NCBI GenBank assembly: GCA_963812885.1
Contig: CAWEWZ010000008.1
Span: 451,212 to 515,211 of the forward strand
Direction: 5' to 3'
Length of the DNA stretch: 64,000 nucleotides
Source of the DNA: Bog-756 sp963812885
GTDB lineage: Bacteria; Actinomycetota; Acidimicrobiia; Acidimicrobiales; RAAP-2
In this document: in pieces, positions 63,940-64,000 of the stretch
How positions within the stretch are numbered: position 1 is the stretch's first letter
Layout of the letters: each line of letters begins with the position of its first letter
The notes under the pieces: generated by a model
Databases searched by the model: none
What the model was told of the DNA's origin: nothing
The model's input: only the letters and a program-made list of their open reading frames with translations
Program-made: the position numbers and the translations under genes

Positions 63940-63947
63940 CGTTTGAC

Positions 63948-64000
63948 CACCGGCTTCTGGCGCAAGACATACGCACTTCTGTCGCGGGACATCGTGGACG
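63948..64000. other. Window edge downstream of the IS
   Basis: The last 53 bases contain no feature I can support. They are the sequence that originally followed tRNA-Thr before the insertion. Confidence 0.5.

Larger units (their letters stand above)
62507..63947. mobile_element. Intact ISL3-family insertion sequence with 8-bp target duplication
   Basis: The element is 62515-63939 (1425 bp) with 22-bp terminal inverted repeats matching at 19 positions, and a single transposase gene. It is flanked by perfect direct repeats CGTTTGAC at 62507-62514 and 63940-63947, the 8-bp duplication typical of ISL3 elements. The left duplication begins at the base after tRNA-Thr. Confidence 0.93.

Noticed and set aside
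62434..64000. Integrative element or prophage at tRNA-Thr
   Set aside because: No integrase and no copy of the tRNA 3' end is visible; the inserted DNA is a simple ISL3 element with its own ends and duplication.

Overview
This is a GC-rich chromosomal window. GTG and TTG starts, stop/start overlaps of the GTGA and ATGA type, a CysO-like sulfur carrier, GpgS, a WYL regulator, a Nur-like regulator and the Gly-Tyr-Trp-Leu-Val surface repeats at the left edge point to an actinobacterium. A relative of the Acidimicrobiia is my best guess, but this is inference from gene content, not a phylogeny.

Left part (0-16 kb): the end of a 42-residue-repeat surface protein, then small enzymes (SnoaL-like, LCMT-like methyltransferase, VOC, DUF899), an ArsR/AHSA1 pair, an MBL-fold hydrolase, a carotenoid oxygenase, a TetR-controlled DrrAB-type ABC exporter, an epoxide-hydrolase-like protein, a membrane-anchored GH3 glycosidase and a second alpha/beta hydrolase. 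From 16 to 21 kb: an Ig-like gene remnant, a small zinc-ribbon-like protein, a second ArsR/AHSA1 pair, a GlcD-type FAD oxidase, and a divergent Fur-family regulator and NiCoT nickel transporter with a Nur-type box between them. From 21 to 28.4 kb: an OafA-like acyltransferase, an MFS pseudogene, two aldo/keto reductases, a cupin and a flavin monooxygenase, most of them broken by indels. From 28.4 to 31 kb: a WYL regulator and glycerate kinase, converging on a strong hairpin.

The core (31-43 kb) is an aerobic respiration island. It has ctaC-ctaD-ctaE, a cupredoxin-like membrane protein, two CtaG-type proteins, a SCO1-like protein, a SCO domain fused to a multi-pass membrane domain, and a lipoprotein coupled to that fusion. 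Together they look like a cytochrome oxidase with a dedicated copper-delivery and assembly set.

Right part (43-64 kb): SDR, acyl-CoA synthetase, a PD-(D/E)XK-like protein with an unknown partner, a patatin-like lipase, a hexapeptide acyltransferase, a methyltransferase, an EthD-like protein, a P450-TetR operon with a palindromic operator, a CysO-like/threonine synthase pair, GpgS, an MFS exporter with its TetR, OtsA and OtsB (trehalose), a LytR_C protein, tRNA-Thr(TGT), and an intact ISL3-family insertion sequence whose 8-bp target duplication starts at the base after the tRNA.

Two things run through the whole window. First, about 40 single-base frameshifts split otherwise full-length, well-conserved genes; many sit at short G/C runs. 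Most are probably uncorrected sequence errors, although the MFS gene also lacks a large internal block. I give the joined coordinates for such genes and say where the frame changes. Second, several regulators have consensus promoters whose predicted start falls on the start codon (leaderless mRNA), with a palindromic operator in the promoter.
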